Shown here: piece by piece, positions 11,901-23,969 of the stretch
Layout of the letters: the number at the start of each line of letters is the position of its first letter
Position numbering within the stretch: the first letter of the stretch is position 1
NCBI GenBank assembly: GCA_027924585.1
Contig: BSBM01000059.1
Span: forward strand, 5,890,001 to 5,954,000
DNA length: 64,000 nucleotides
Direction: 5' to 3'
Source: Larix kaempferi
Lineage: Eukaryota > Streptophyta > Pinopsida > Pinales > Pinaceae
The notes under the pieces: generated by a model
Database searches by the model: none
What the model was told of the DNA's origin: nothing
The model's input: only the letters and a program-made list of their open reading frames with translations
Program-made: the position numbers and the translations under genes

Positions 11901-13660
11901 TCTTCCAAATTCACATTGCAATTCTGGAATTTTTCGTTGTTTTGCAAGAATGCAATGATCTGTGCATCATTATCAAAGATTTGCCAATGATCTTGATTAT
12001 CAGGAACTGATGGTCTAAATATCACTTCAACCTTATACTCTTTATCCCTGAGATGATCTGGAGTTTCAAAGGTACATGCTATTACTGATAATGCATCGGC
12101 CAGGGTATTTTCTTCTCTTGGGACTGCTTTTATTGCAAAGGCATCAAACATTTCTCTGGTATCCCAAACAGCATTTCGGTAATCCCTAAGCCTATTATTT
12201 TTGGCTGCAAACTGGTTCTTCACTTGGGACACAATCAAATCAGAGTCTCCTGTTACATTTAGACATTTAATCTTTTGCTCGCGGCAAATCTCTAACCCTA
12301 GCAGCAATGCCTCATACTCGGCTACATTGTTCGTGCACTCAAATTCAAGACAATATGAGAATAATTGTTCCTCCCCAGAAGGCGATGTAAGGACAATTCC
12401 AGCTCCAGCACCATGCCTAGATTTAGCCCCATCAAAATGCATTTTCCAGACTTGACTAGGAGGAAAAGGATGTTGCCGGGGCTCTTCCCAAAAGTTGGCC
12501 ATCACCATATAATTTCCAACCTCTTCAGTGGGACGCATAGCCTCTTCAAACAAATAGTCGGGGGTTTCTACATGCTCAGTCATAGGTTTTTCATTCATCA
12601 ATTTATAAGAAGCCTTTCCTCCAATAGGAATAGTTGCATAAGACAAATCCATTTGGATGCTCCCTCCTAGTTTGGCAGCCCATTCCCTTGATAGCAACAT
12701 CCCCCATGCGTCAGGAATATCTAAAACCAGAACATCCATACTTATTTCAATTGCAGGATAAGCGGCTAGTTTCATCTTGAGATTCTCAATCATACCCTCT
12801 GACTTAACAGGCCTAGAATCCATCCCACACACATTTCTATACTCTCTGGATGGTTTTAGCTCCAATTGTTCCATGACCTTAAGAGGCATAACATTCACCT
12901 CTGCTCCTGAGTCTAACATACAGTTATGCAATATCAATTGATTGATTTCCAAGGCAATATAAAAAGGGGGGTGACCTCTACCCTTATCAGCTACACTTTG
13001 AATCATAACGGGGGGATCTTCCTCCGTTGTTAATCTCACAGGATTCCTGACTTTAGGCTTGATTCCTAAGAATTTAGTCGCCTGGTTAAAGTATGAAGGG
13101 ATTTTCAAGAGTTCTTCCAAGGGCACAGGAAAATTGGGTTTGGAGAAGAAATTACTCAAATCAATCTTTAAATTGCAAGCCTTTTCTTTCTCCTTGGTAT
13201 TCATTTCTATACCCAATAAATGCATTACCTGTGATCTAACAGAGGGGATGACTACCAAATCTTTCAAAGACACCATGACAGAAGATCCTGAGAGTTTTCC
13301 CAATATATTTGAATTTAGCTTTTCTTGCGTTATGGGAGATATTTCTTTATTTGGAGTACTCACTTGTTTTCTTTGCACTGGATCCCTAGCCTGGGGTTTA
13401 GCAGGGCTTGGGCTTGTTACCTTCTTGGTGACTTGAGAAGACAATCTTCTAGGTTGATCATTTTTCTTTAAGATTCCTTTAGGAGGAGTGTTTGGAGTTT
13501 GAGTGGGGACTCTACGAGTGATACTTCTTTGGTCAAGGGAATTTTCTTTCATACTAGTTTTGTTCTTATCTATATCTTTCGCGTTATTCTTTGCCTGAGA
13601 CCTAGTTACTACTCGACCATCAGAAGTGGACTTAGTTTGAAAATATTCATTAGTATACAC
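8993..13660 (-). CDS. T Ty3/gypsy polyprotein (1555 aa): protease, aRNase H, RT, gypsy RNase H, integrase
   Basis: This is the uninterrupted retrotransposon polyprotein. Residues 1-240 are basic and Ser/Pro/Thr/Lys-rich, without a CCHC knuckle. The aspartic protease motif LDSGAEVNV starts at about 249. A plant/archaeal-type RNase H spans about 405-530 with D410, E448, D472 and D522 all present. Reverse transcriptase covers about 690-870 with YQDD at 846-849. The gypsy RNase H at about 985-1080 has Tyr where the first catalytic Asp is expected (about 995) and lacks the third acidic residue. Integrase has an HHCC zinc domain (H1200, H1207, C1238, C1241) and D1270, D1331, E1367 with DD35E spacing, then a WKGPYKI (GPY/F) module near 1511. 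The first ATG of the open frame is used as start. Translation is presumably followed by cleavage by the protease. It is the only full-length uninterrupted copy here; gag is not recognisable. Confidence 0.93.
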   Translation of the reverse strand: MYTNEYFQTKSTSDGRVVTRSQAKNNAKDIDKNKTSMKENSLDQRSITRRVPTQTPNTPPKGILKKNDQPRRLSSQVTKKVTSPSPAKPQARDPVQRKQVSTPNKEISPITQEKLNSNILGKLSGSSVMVSLKDLVVIPSVRSQVMHLLGIEMNTKEKEKACNLKIDLSNFFSKPNFPVPLEELLKIPSYFNQATKFLGIKPKVRNPVRLTTEEDPPVMIQSVADKGRGHPPFYIALEINQLILHNCMLDSGAEVNVMPLKVMEQLELKPSREYRNVCGMDSRPVKSEGMIENLKMKLAAYPAIEISMDVLVLDIPDAWGMLLSREWAAKLGGSIQMDLSYATIPIGGKASYKLMNEKPMTEHVETPDYLFEEAMRPTEEVGNYMVMANFWEEPRQHPFPPSQVWKMHFDGAKSRHGAGAGIVLTSPSGEEQLFSYCLEFECTNNVAEYEALLLGLEICREQKIKCLNVTGDSDLIVSQVKNQFAAKNNRLRDYRNAVWDTREMFDAFAIKAVPREENTLADALSVIACTFETPDHLRDKEYKVEVIFRPSVPDNQDHWQIFDNDAQIIAFLQNNEKFQNCNVNLEDKLNDSSIQNFDVMKLAIPLEKNFNRHDEYKGKRAEPVDEVIEINIGTSVSPRMIRIGKNASPEERKAIVNLIRKYRDIFAWAYDELKTFDPEIIEHTIPLHEGAKPYRQKLRNVNPKLAPLIKKELEKMLAAGIIQPVRHTTWVSNPVIVRKKNGEIRVCIDFRNLNQASLKDNYPLPNMENLLQSVTGAGMLSMLDGFSGYNQVRIRKEDRNKTTFTTPWGTFQYIRMPFGLLNTGSTFQRAMDQAFSDLIGKIIAIYQDDLTVFSKERGDHIEHLRRVFERCRKFGISLNPKKSTFGVDEGKLLGHIVSKEGIRIEPERVQAINAIAAPHNVATLQSFFGKINFVRRFIPNLAELAKPLNALLKKDVKFVWDKECESSFTKLKKAISTSPVLACPDYNKEFMIYSYASEDTIAGVLLQKNNENHEQPIAFMSKNLRDAELKYTTTEKQAYALVKALKHFRTYVGYSKIKAYVPYQAVKDVLSQADGIGVRGNWISRIQEYDLEIKPIKIVKGQGLAQLLTEKGSNMVNTISERDPAILNIDEEHDWYKDIVYFLRNLSCPEYLVDHQRRALRLKAEKYVLTQDGLGWRNPDGIILKCVNLEESKIIIKEMHSGLCGGHYAPRTTAAKIMRAGYYWPTLFKDVHAYIRICQECQFFSGKPRLPALPLNPVVVEAPFQQWGMDFVGHFNENSSNGYKYMLTCTDYFTRWVEAIPTKKATAEVVVKFLEENIVSRYGCPVKLTTDNAPAFSKIEMPTFCMNHGITLSHSSNYYPQGNGLVESSNKNLIRLLKRMVGENKRSWDVKLKYALWADRTTVKRITGKSPFELVYGQDCRLPINLQIPVYELLQQCSSDTEAMQGRIDKLVELDEKKRNALDKMLIEQERIKGTFDQNTRSTTFGIGDIVLLWDKHKEKPGNHTKLESLWKGPYKISSLAGKGSFVLETLDGDEVELPVNGRMLKHYFPPINLE

Positions 13661-13963
13661 ACCCTCAAAGGTTCTACAAAAAGGCTCATAGCGTTTAATA
13701 TTTTCACTTTGTTTTTTTGAGAACTATCCCATTCAGGTTGCGAATTATACCACTCATTTCAGTCATCATTTTCAAAATCATATCGTTCTCTGAATAAGTA
13801 TCGCAAGGCATAGTTCTAGGTGTCTTTAAGGATGTAAATGAGCTCGCTCCTCAGCGGAGTCACGATTGGGAGTCGCCAGGTAGATTTAAACCCTTCTACC
13901 AAGATATGTGCCGTTGTATATGCAGGAAGGACTACTAGCTTTTCCAAGGTAAGCCTATTGCGT
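13661..13963 (-). other. T 5' untranslated leader, middle copy
   Basis: Same as the left-copy leader. A 35-codon minus-strand frame ends beside an A7 run, and the polyprotein frame is open for about 20 codons upstream of its first ATG. The shortness of the leader shows that no separate gag gene precedes pol. Confidence 0.55.
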
Positions 13964-13980
13964 CCCCGGCAACGGCGCCA
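13964..13980 (-). other. Primer-binding site, tRNA-Asp type (middle copy)
   Basis: The 17-base complement of the plant tRNA-Asp 3' end is identical to that of the left copy, three bases from LTR 2. Confidence 0.92.
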
Positions 13981-13983
13981 AAA

Positions 13984-16900
13984 TGTTATCACCTAAACTG
14001 TAGTTACCCCTATGGATGTATCCAGTCATGGATGGCAATAGGGAAGGGAAACTCAAAAGGTGCAACCACGATCACCTCGACCTCCAATATATGGTTGTCA
14101 CGCCAGTCGAGGCAACCTTCGCTTTATGTTATCTAGCCCAGACAACAAAGGGGGAGACCCGATCTACTCCCGACAGGAGAGATCAAAACCAAGACACCAA
14201 ATCAGGGTATGTCTAAGTGAAGTTAGGTGTATGGTTTATCCTACACCTAAGGATGAAGTCACAAGCCAAGTGAGGGGTTCAATAGGTATAGCTTTGGTTC
14301 ATAGTTGATGTAAGAGTGACTTATAATGTTTGTAGTGAGATCTAGGGCTTAGTGTACTAGTTCAATGTCAGAAGATCCACTGCCTTGGGAACCGTGTCCA
14401 ATGCAGGGTAGTTTAAGGGTTGTATTGGGGCTAACTAGTACAGATGACAAGCTTGACCATGATACATGATAGCTTCAAGGGTTTAGTTCACCATGCATAG
14501 GTCAATCCACAAGTCAATCCAACAATCTAGGAAAGTCGAATTAACTTGGAGAGAAGCCAGTGCCTTGGGAATTGGGAAGTGGAGTCAAAGTAGGGTTGAC
14601 TTGTGGTTTAGGACTCCTAGTACATGGGACAAGTAGGAAATAGAGGTCTTGATGGATGAATGTATCTAGATCTAGGTTTGACCCAAGTGGACCACAATCC
14701 CTTAAAACAAGGAATGCTATCCCCAAGGCAAGATTTGACAAAGTGATAGTCTAGACCTAGGTTTTGAATTATTCCGGTTCCAAATCTCCAACAATCTCAA
14801 GTACCCACGTCCTAGAAGTGAGTCAACTCACTTCTCCAAGGTGGTGCGACTTTGCCCAAGGAGGCTAAAAATGAGGGTTAGGTAGGTCAAGACAAGTCGG
14901 ATGGCATCCAAACTTTAGATCCGGGTAGGTTAGTCAAGTAGGAGTATGGATCTATAATTTCGTGGCAATCCAACGGCTAGATCTTAGTAGATCTGAGTTT
15001 AAGTGTTCCAAGTGGTCCAAAATGGGGATTAAATCCCTTAAAATGTGGAGTAGGGCCCACAAGGTGAATTTCAGAAAAGTAACAATCTGGGTGTATGTTA
15101 TTGGATGTGTAGATGACAAATCAAGTGGAAACTCAAACACCCACCACCTAGATCTAGGTCAACTTGCTCAAACTAGGAAGTGCGCCTTGCTTGGGAGAAG
15201 CTAAGTTGGCTTGGGAGGGGGGTCAAACGGAAGCCAATCCTCACCAAACTATAGATCCGGGATGCCGTGGATGCTATAGAGGTGGGTTTTCAATATTATG
15301 CCCAACAACCCACTAGATCTAAGTAGATCTGAAAAAATATAAAATGGGGTTTTGAAGTATTTAGGGTTTTTAAATATTTTAGACAATTGGATAGATCATG
15401 GAGATAGAATTTACCTTGAGATCATACCTGAGTGATGTGGATGAGATGCCTTGATGTTGAGGAAGATTCCCGCAGAGATCAAATGAGAGATTGTTGATTT
15501 TGCTTGCCGAAATGATGCCTTAGTCCACACGTGCGACCTCCTCTACCTGTCAAACCAAGGAATAGCGATTCAATCAGTAAGATCAAGCATGGAGGAAATA
15601 CAAGAGAAATGCAACAGTAACATGAAATAGAAGGTCCTGGGACAGTAATACTCCCTGTTACCAACGAAGAGATCCAAAGAAGAAGTAGGGAGAGTCTTCC
15701 CCTACCAATACTTCCTCCTCAAAGCAAATCGGCCTCCACCTGTAGATGCAAAAATCGTGGTACAAAATATATGGCAAACAAGATCTCCAATAACTCAGTG
15801 CAAAGGAAGAACCAACGAACGAACACCAAAAACATTCACCACAACACTGGAGATAGATGCAATAATAATTTTCTATTCCAATAATCCAGAGCCAAAAGTC
15901 CCCTTTACAATGAGAGGCTCTCTCCTTTAAATAGGAAGGAGAGGCACCAAAACCCTAACCACTTTTTGAATGAGTGGCTAAGATTAAAAGATACAAATGT
16001 CTAATCAATGGTTGAGATGAGCTCAACAATAAAATACATGGATCACTAATAAAATATAATGTAAGTGGACAAAATCGCCCTATAAGAGGGGAATCCCACC
16101 AAATCATGATGACAAAATATCATAAGAGGCTTATGGTGGGTCCAAGGGGTAATTTTATCCCTCCTTGGTCAATCCCCATAGCACAATACATATAAAATAA
16201 TCACCAAAGTACCAAATCGTGCCTCCATGGTCAAGTCGTGGGCCTCAAAAAGACCTCAAAAATCTACTGAAAGTGCCATAAGTGATGGATGCGGGCCCCG
16301 ATGAAGCTGAAACTGCTGGAGAAGGTGTGGAGGACCCCGATCTATCATCACTGATCATCCCATGCCATAACTTTGCCTTAGTAGCCCAAATCGATTTCCT
16401 CAATAGCCATTTCTACCAATCCTGAAATGCTTCGGGAAGCGTGAAACTGCCCCAAACAGCCTCCTGGAGTGCCTGCGCTGTCAAGGTGAGGGCACCAGTG
16501 TGTCCGGGAGGGGGGTAATATGGTAAAAACAAGTGGCTGGACCACCCCCTCCATCATCAGCGCCCTAGGTCAACCGGATAAAACTCACATCTACTTCGAC
16601 AGGGCCTCCGACAGACCAAAACTGCACTGGGACAACCTACTGAGGCTCAATCATCACTGTAAGTGCCCGGAACTGAAAACAAACTGTCCCATTGGACTCA
16701 GAAGGTCCAAATCTATCCAATATGTGTACTCATACACCATATGAGTCTCTGCATGATCAAAATAAATATCCAATATACCGGAACAAGGCCAATAATAATG
16801 ATCTGTAAATGACCAAACACTGCTGTAACCCAAGAATCATCATCATAACCCTGTAGCTGCTGCATAGAATCATCATGTATGTGTACATAGACCATATATC

Positions 16901-18520
16901 ATCTATCCATATCATCATAAGGTCTAACATCTCATGTCCCATGGTCCTCCATGGTCAAACTAGGTCTAACCAAGACCAAATATAACTCAGACCATCATCC
17001 AAGGCTGCTGCAAAGTGTCAAGGTTAATACATGCTCTACAACTTATTCAAATAGCAATTATAACACAGAGTAATCATAACTGGCGATCTAAATCCAAATA
17101 TATAGTGTCGTTAATTATTATTATTACTCAGACTAGACTTTCAGGATCATACTCACTTCATAGCTGTGATCAATTTGCTAGTGAAGGGTGAAGGCTAAAT
17201 TAACTGGCTAGGCTAAGGGATGACTTGACTGACTTGACTTTGTGACACTTTGGCAAAGGAAAGGGAATACATACCATAGTATATACTGAATGAGCAATAA
17301 CATAGGGAATGGCGGTGTCTCACAAATGGATGAGTTGTTTAAAGAGGGTTTATTCACCTTCACAGATGCGCACAATCCATAATACAAATAAGGCCAGCAA
17401 TTGTTTAGATATAGCATTTAAGTTCCATTGCTTTTTGGGCCTGAAGTTTCCATAGCCTTGATCTATGTGTGTTTACAAACACATTGCATAGATTTACATT
17501 TTTCTTTAGGCTTTCTGCTGCAGGTGTGTTTTTAAGGCTCTTGTTTACTTGAGCACTTCTAGGTGTGTCATGGACAGCTTGTTTACCTAGGTATTTATTT
17601 TCCAAAAAGATATAACATTTTATTTTCATGGCCATTTTCATTTGGCATGCCTTTCATTCATGTGTGTTTAGAAACACATTGCATGAATGGGCTTTTCATA
17701 CAAGATATAGCATTTCATTTTTCCATATTTTGTATTCATGGCAGCACCAAAAGTTTTAGGTTTAGCCAACACAACTTTAGTGACTAGGGGGAATTCACAA
17801 GGAACTCCAACTCACCATAGGTAAGTTTTGTCACCAACTCAGAGCCGAGACACAATAAACAGGGAAGCTCATCCAATACAGAGGCTACAGTGGGGGAAAG
17901 ATCCTCCATGTCACTAGTCAAGTAGTAAGTCAGGGTGATAAACTAAAAGGTAGGCCATGGATGGATGGAAACAATGAATGGTGGAACCGACACTAGCAAG
18001 CCAAGGTATGGTTGAATGATCACCTCTATTCTCCCTAGGGAGGGTAGAACCGATGAGTATGAATAGTGAACTTCTAAGTATGAGTAGGGACAATATAATA
18101 TATATAATAGATCAACCAGGTCCAAATATCTATATGATCGCCAGATCATGACACTAAGTGCTAAGACATGCTATAAGAATAAGTATAAAAGCAATCTAAC
18201 CATAACACCATGATATACCTGCTGAGTCATATACCTGAAAGCTCATCAACCTGTACCATCATCTGTCCTTTGAGACTGGTGCTGCAACTCTGGGCACTAC
18301 TGACTGCTCTGTACCAATGGTATAATGACTACATCGGTCATCTCTCTGAGTGTCCTGAGACTCAGTCATGGCATGGGGAATACAACTGTTGTCCACAATA
18401 TGATAGTGATCCAATATAGATGCTCATCTCAGCATCTCAAATGTAAGGGAACTGGCTGAATAGTGTACTGGAATCAGAAAAATAATGTATGGTAGCCCGG
18501 CTACTATATATGTGATAACA
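13984..18520 (-). mobile_element. T LTR 2 (4537 bp), shared between middle and right copies
   Basis: It has the same length and ends as LTR 1 (TGTTATCAC/GTGATAACA). Private substitutions include two in the 16588-16592 stretch and others near 17303, 17540 and 17756. The TATA-like box is at 15926-15933 and the conserved block at 14556-14589. It serves the middle copy as 5' LTR and the right copy as 3' LTR, the hallmark of an array made by LTR-LTR recombination. Confidence 0.93.
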
Positions 18521-18979
18521 TCTGGCTCCGGCTAGGACAAGTGCTCTGCTGAAATGAGCGCTTGAGAACCTCAGAATCTCTGGTCCTCGAACTCTGCTAC
18601 TCGAATCCGCAATCTAGCACTCTACCATTTTATTTCCAGCTTTTATTCTTGCAACCTATTTTCTGCATCCACAAACATCAAAAATACCTCATGCCGCATG
18701 TGTGGGAAAAATATAGAACCAACTGAAATAAAAAATTTATAAATGCATGAAATATATAAGTGCAGAAAATAAATCAAACTACTAACATAATTTGCAAAAT
18801 TTGAAATTTATTGTGCAGGAAAAATAAAAGTGACAGGTACTTGGTTAAACTAGGAGCTTACAAAGGAGCTTAGAGATAAACAAGGTGCCAGACTCAATGG
18901 CTGAAAAGACTAACTCCTGCCAAGGTAGGCTTATTCGGTTTCCTAACTATCGTAATCTACCAGGCCATGCAAGACTTGG

Positions 18980-21900
18980 TCATTCAAGGTTGATAGGAGG
19001 AAAGTAATGTTTCAACATCCTCCCATTTACAGGTAACTCAACTTCATCTCCATCCAAAGTTTCAAGGACAAAAGATCCCTTTCCAGCAAGACTACTTATC
19101 TTATACGGACCTTTCCATAAACTCTCCAACTTCGTGTGATTTCCTGGTTTCTCCTTATGCTTGTCCCACAATAAAACTATATCTCCTATACCAAAGGTAG
19201 TACTTCTAGTATTTTGATCAAATGTGCCCTTTATCCTTTCTTGTTCTATGAGCATCTTATCGAGTGCATTCCTTTTCTTTTCATCCAGTTCAACCAATTT
19301 ATCAATTCTACCTTGCATTGCTTCTGTATCTGAGGAGCACTGCTGCAATAGTTCATAAACGGGTATTTGCAGATTTATTGGCAGTCTACAGTCTTGTCCA
19401 TATACTAACTCGAAAGGAGATTTTCCTGTAATTCTTTTCACTGTTGTTCGATCTGCCCACAAAGCATATTTTAACTTTACATCCCAACTTCTCTTATTTT
19501 CACCAACCATTCTTTTCAACAGCCTAATTAGATTTTTGTTACTAGACTCGACAAGACCATTTCCCTGGGGGTAATAGTTCGAAGAATGAGAGAGGGTGAT
19601 TCCATGATTCATGCAAAAGGTGGGCATTTCTATTTTACTGAAAGCTGGGGCATTATCTGTTGTTAGTTTTACAGGGCAACCATATCTTGACACAATATTT
19701 TCTTCCAAAAATTTCACAACAACTTCGGCTGTGGCCTTCTTGGTTGGAATAGCTTCTACCCAACGAGTAAAGTAATCAGTGCAGGTCAACATATATTTAT
19801 ATCCATTGCTCGAGTTTTCATTAAAATGACCTACAAAATCCATACCCCATTGTTGAAAAGGAGCTTCAACCACTACAGGATTTAAAGGTAAGGCAGGCAA
19901 TCTTGGTTTTCCTGAGAAAAATTGACATTCTTGGCATATCCTAATATAAGCATGTACATCCTTAAAGAGTGTTGGCCAGTAATACCCTGCTCTCATGATT
20001 TTTGCAGCAGTTGTTCTCGGAGCATAATGACCACCACATAATCCTGAGTGCATCTCCTTTATAATGATTTTGGACTCCTCCAGGTTAACACATTTCAGGA
20101 TTATCCCATCAGGGTTCCTCCATCCTAATCCATCCTGGGTTAAAACATACTTTTCAGCTTTTAGCCTTAGTGCCCTTCTTTGATGATCTACCAGGTATTC
20201 AGGACATGACAAGTTCCTCAAGAAATATACAATGTCTTTGTACCAATCATGCTCTTCATCAATGTTTAAAATAGCAGGATCCCTTTCACTTATCGTGTTT
20301 ACCATGTTGCTTCCCTTTTCAGTTAGAAGTTGAGCTAACCCTTGACCTTTCACAATCTTGATTGGTTTAATCTCTAGATCATATTCTTGTATACGTGAAA
20401 TCCAATTTCCTCTTACACCTATGCCATCTGCTTGTGATAGAACATCCTTTACTGCTTGATAGGGCACATATGCCTTAATTTTGGAATACCCCACATAGGT
20501 TCTAAAGTGTTTCAAAGCTTTAACTAAGGCATAAGCTTGCTTTTCAGTGGTGGTATATTTCAGTTCGGCATCTCTCAAATTTTTACTCATAAAGGCTATA
20601 GGTTGTTCATGGTTTTCGTTGTTCTTTTGTAATAACACACCAGCAATAGTATCTTCCGAAGCATATGAGTAAATCATGAACTCTTTATTGTAATCAGGAC
20701 AAGCCAACACCGGGGAGGTTGAAATGGCCTTTTTAAGCTTGGTGAAAGATGATTCACATTCTTTATCCCATACAAACTTCACATCCTTTTTAAGAAGGGC
20801 ATTTAATGGTTTGGCCAATTCTGCTAAGTTTGGAATGAATCTTCGGACGAAGTTTATTTTTCCAAAGAAAGATTGCAAAGTGGCCACGTTATGGGGTGCC
20901 GCAATAGCATTGATGGCCTGGACACGTTCTGGTTCAATTCTGATGCCCTCTTTTGACACAATGTGTCCTAATAGCTTACCCTCATCTACTCCAAAAGTTG
21001 ACTTTTTGGGATTTAATGATATGCCAAACTTTCTGCAACGCTCAAAAACTCTTCTCAAATGTTCTATATGGTCTCCCCGTTCCTTGGAAAACACCGTTAG
21101 GTCATCCTGATAAATGGCAATGATTTTCCCAATCAAATCACTAAATGCTTGATCCATAGCTCTTTGAAAAGTGGAACCGGTATTTAATAACCCGAATGGC
21201 ATCCTTATATATTGGAAAGTTCCCCATGGAGTAGTAAAAGTTGTTTTATTTCTGTCTTCCTTTGTAATATGTACCTGATTATACCCCGAAAAACCGTCCA
21301 ACATTGACAACATACCTGCCCCAGTAACACTCTGTAGCAAGTTTTCCATGTTTGGCAAAGGGTAATTGTCCTTAAGGGATGCTTGATTAAGGTTTCTGAA
21401 ATCAATACACACCCTGATTTCACCATTTTTCTTTCTCACAATCACCGGGTTAGAAACCCAAGTAGTGTGTCGAACAGGTTGGATAATTCCGGCTGCCAGC
21501 ATTTTCTCAAGCTCTTTCTTAATCAAGGGAGCAAGTTTAGGATTGACATTTCTTAACTTTTGCCTATAAGGTTTAGCTCCTTCATGCAAAGGGATAGTAT
21601 GCTCAATAATTTCAGGGTCAAAAGTTTTGAGCTCGTCATATGCCCAGGCGAAAATGTCTCGATATTTCCTAATTAGATTTACAATCGCCTTTCTTTCTTC
21701 TGGGGAGGCATTCTTTCCTATCCGAATCATTCTGGGAGAAACTGAAGTTCCAATATTTATCTCTATAACCTCATCTACCGGTTCAACTCTCTTACCTTTG
21801 TACTCATCATGCCTGTTGAAATTTTTCTCCAGAGGTATTGCTAGTTTCATAACATCAAAATTTTGAATAGAAGAATCGTTTAATTTATCTTCCAAATTCA

Positions 21901-23646
21901 CATTGCAATTCTGGAATTTTTCGTTGTTTTGCAAGAATGCAATGATCTGTGCATCATTATCAAAGATTTGCCAATGATCTTGATTATCAGGAACTGATGG
22001 TCTAAATATCACTTCAACCTTATACTCTTTATCCCTGAGATGATCTGGAGTTTCAAAGGTACATGCTATTACTGATAATGCATCGGCCAGGGTATTTTCT
22101 TCTCTTGGGACTGCTTTTATTGCAAAGGCATCAAACATTTCTATGGTATCCCAAACAGCATTTCGGTAATCCCTAAGCCTATTATTTTTGGCTGCAAACT
22201 GGTTCTTCACTTGGGACACAATCAAATCAGAGTCTCCTGTTACATTTAGACATTTAATCTTTTGCTCGCGGCAAATCTCTAACCCTAGCAGCAATGCCTC
22301 ATACTCGGCTACATTGTTCGTGCACTCAAATTCAAGACAATATGAGAATAATTGTTCCTCCCCAGAAGGCGATGTAAGGACAATTCCAGCTCCAGCACCA
22401 TGCCTAGATTTAGCCCCATCAAAATGCATTTTCCAGACTTGACTAGGAGGAAAAGGATGTTGCCGGGGCTCTTCCCAAAAGTTGGCCATCACCATATAAT
22501 TTCCAACCTCTTCAGTGGGACACATAGCCTCTTCAAACAAATAGTCGGGGGTTTCTACATGCTCAGTCATAGGTTTTTCATTCATCAATTTATAAGAAGC
22601 CTTTCCTCCAATAGGAATAGTTGCATAAGACAAATCCATTTGGATGCTCCCTCCTAGTTTGGCAGCCCATTCCCTTGATAGCAACATCCCCCATGCGTCA
22701 GGAATATCTAAAACTAAACATCCATACTTATTTCAATTGCAGGATAAGCGGCTAGTTTCATCTTGAGATTCTCAATCATACCCTCTGACTTAACAGGCCT
22801 AGAATCCATCCCACACACATTTCTATACTCTCTGGATGGTTTTAGATCCAATTGTTCCATGACCTTAAGAGGCATAACATTCACCTCTACTCCTGAGTCT
22901 AACATACAGTTATGCAATATCAATTGATTGATTTCCAAGGCAATATAAAAAGGGGGGTGACCTCTACCCTTATCAGCTACACTTTGAATCATAACGGGGG
23001 GATCTTCCTCCGTTGTTAATCTCACAGGATTCCTGACTTTAGGCTTGATTCCTAAGAATTTAGTCGCCTGGTTAAAGTATGAAGGGATTTTCAAGAGTTC
23101 TTCCAAGGGCACAGGAAAATTGGGTTTGGAGAAGAAATTACTCAAATCAATCTTTAAATTGCAAGCCTTTTCTTTCTCCTTGGTATTCATTTCTATACCC
23201 AATAAATGCATTAACTGTGATCTAACAGAGGGGATGACTACCAAATCTTTCAAAGACACCATGACAGAAGATCCTGAGAGTTTTCCCAATATATTTGAAT
23301 TTAGCTTTTCTTGCGTTATGGGAGATATTTCTTTATTTGGAGTACTCACTTGTTTTCTTTGCACTGGATCCCTAGCCTGGGGTTTAGCAGGGCTTGGGCT
23401 TGTTACCTTCTTGGTGACTTGAGAAGACAATCTTCTAGGTTGATCATTTTTCTTTAAGATTCCTTTAGGAGGAGTGTTTGGAGTTTGAGTGGGGACTCTA
23501 CGAGTGATACTTCTTTGGTCAAGGGAATTTTCTTTCATACTAGTTTTGTTCTTATCTATATCTTTCGCGTTATTCTTTGCCTGAGACCTAGTTACTACTC
23601 GACCATCAGAAGTGGACTTAGTTTGAAAATATTCATTAGTATACAC
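18980..23646 (-). pseudogene. T polyprotein, right copy, disrupted by a 1-bp frameshift
   Basis: Same polyprotein as the middle copy, split into two open frames. 22714-23646 covers residues 1-310 (N-terminal region and protease); 18980-22687 covers residue 321 to the end (both RNase H domains, RT and integrase). The break lies around 22707-22720, where a C-C-A-G-A-A-C stretch of the middle copy has lost one base and changed another. The protease motif also carries Ala to Val after DSG. The copy cannot make the full polyprotein, although all downstream catalytic residues are kept, which fits a very recent lesion. Confidence 0.9.
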
Positions 23647-23949
23647 ACCCTCAAAGGTTCTACAAAAAGGCTCATAGCGTTTAATATTTTCACTTTGTTT
23701 TTTTGAGAACTATCCCATTCAGGTTGCGAATTATACCACTCATTTCAGTCATCATTTTCAAAATCATATCGTTCTCTGAATAAGTATCGCAAGGCATAGT
23801 TCTAGGTGTCTTTAAGGATGTAAATGAGCTCGCTCCTCAGCGGAGTCACGATTGGGAGTCGCCAGGTAGATTTAAACCCTTCTACCAAGATATGTGTCGT
23901 TGTATATGCAGGAAGGACTACTAGCTTTTCCAAGGTAAGCCTATTGCGT

Positions 23950-23966
23950 CCCCGGCAACGGCGCCA
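23950..23966 (-). other. Primer-binding site, tRNA-Asp type (right copy)
   Basis: Identical to the other two copies; three bases from LTR 3. It marks the 5' end of the first internal region of the array in the sense direction. Confidence 0.92.
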
Positions 23967-23969
23967 AAA

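Larger units (their letters stand above)
8534..13983 (-). mobile_element. T element, middle copy, complete internal region (5450 bp)
   Basis: This is the complete internal region between two T LTRs. Minus-strand order: primer-binding site (13964-13980), short leader, one polyprotein ORF, 3' untranslated region, LTR 1. With its flanking LTRs it is a structurally complete Ty3/gypsy element. PR-RT-RNH-INT order, tRNA-Asp priming and a second RNase H place it by family knowledge near the plant non-chromovirus (Athila/Tat) branch. It is 0.2-0.3% different from the right copy and even closer to the left one. Confidence 0.93.
18521..23969 (-). mobile_element. T element, right copy, internal region (5449 bp)
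   Basis: Internal region between LTR 2 and LTR 3, one base shorter than the middle copy because of a deletion near 22713. About a dozen substitutions separate it from the middle copy, scattered over the coding region. The 3' untranslated region is 18521-18979 and the leader 23647-23949. Confidence 0.92.

Noticed and set aside
13690-13720. Possible programmed frameshift at the A7 run before the T polyprotein
   Set aside because: A -1 shift from the frame next to it runs straight into a stop, and the upstream frame is only a few dozen codons without gag features.
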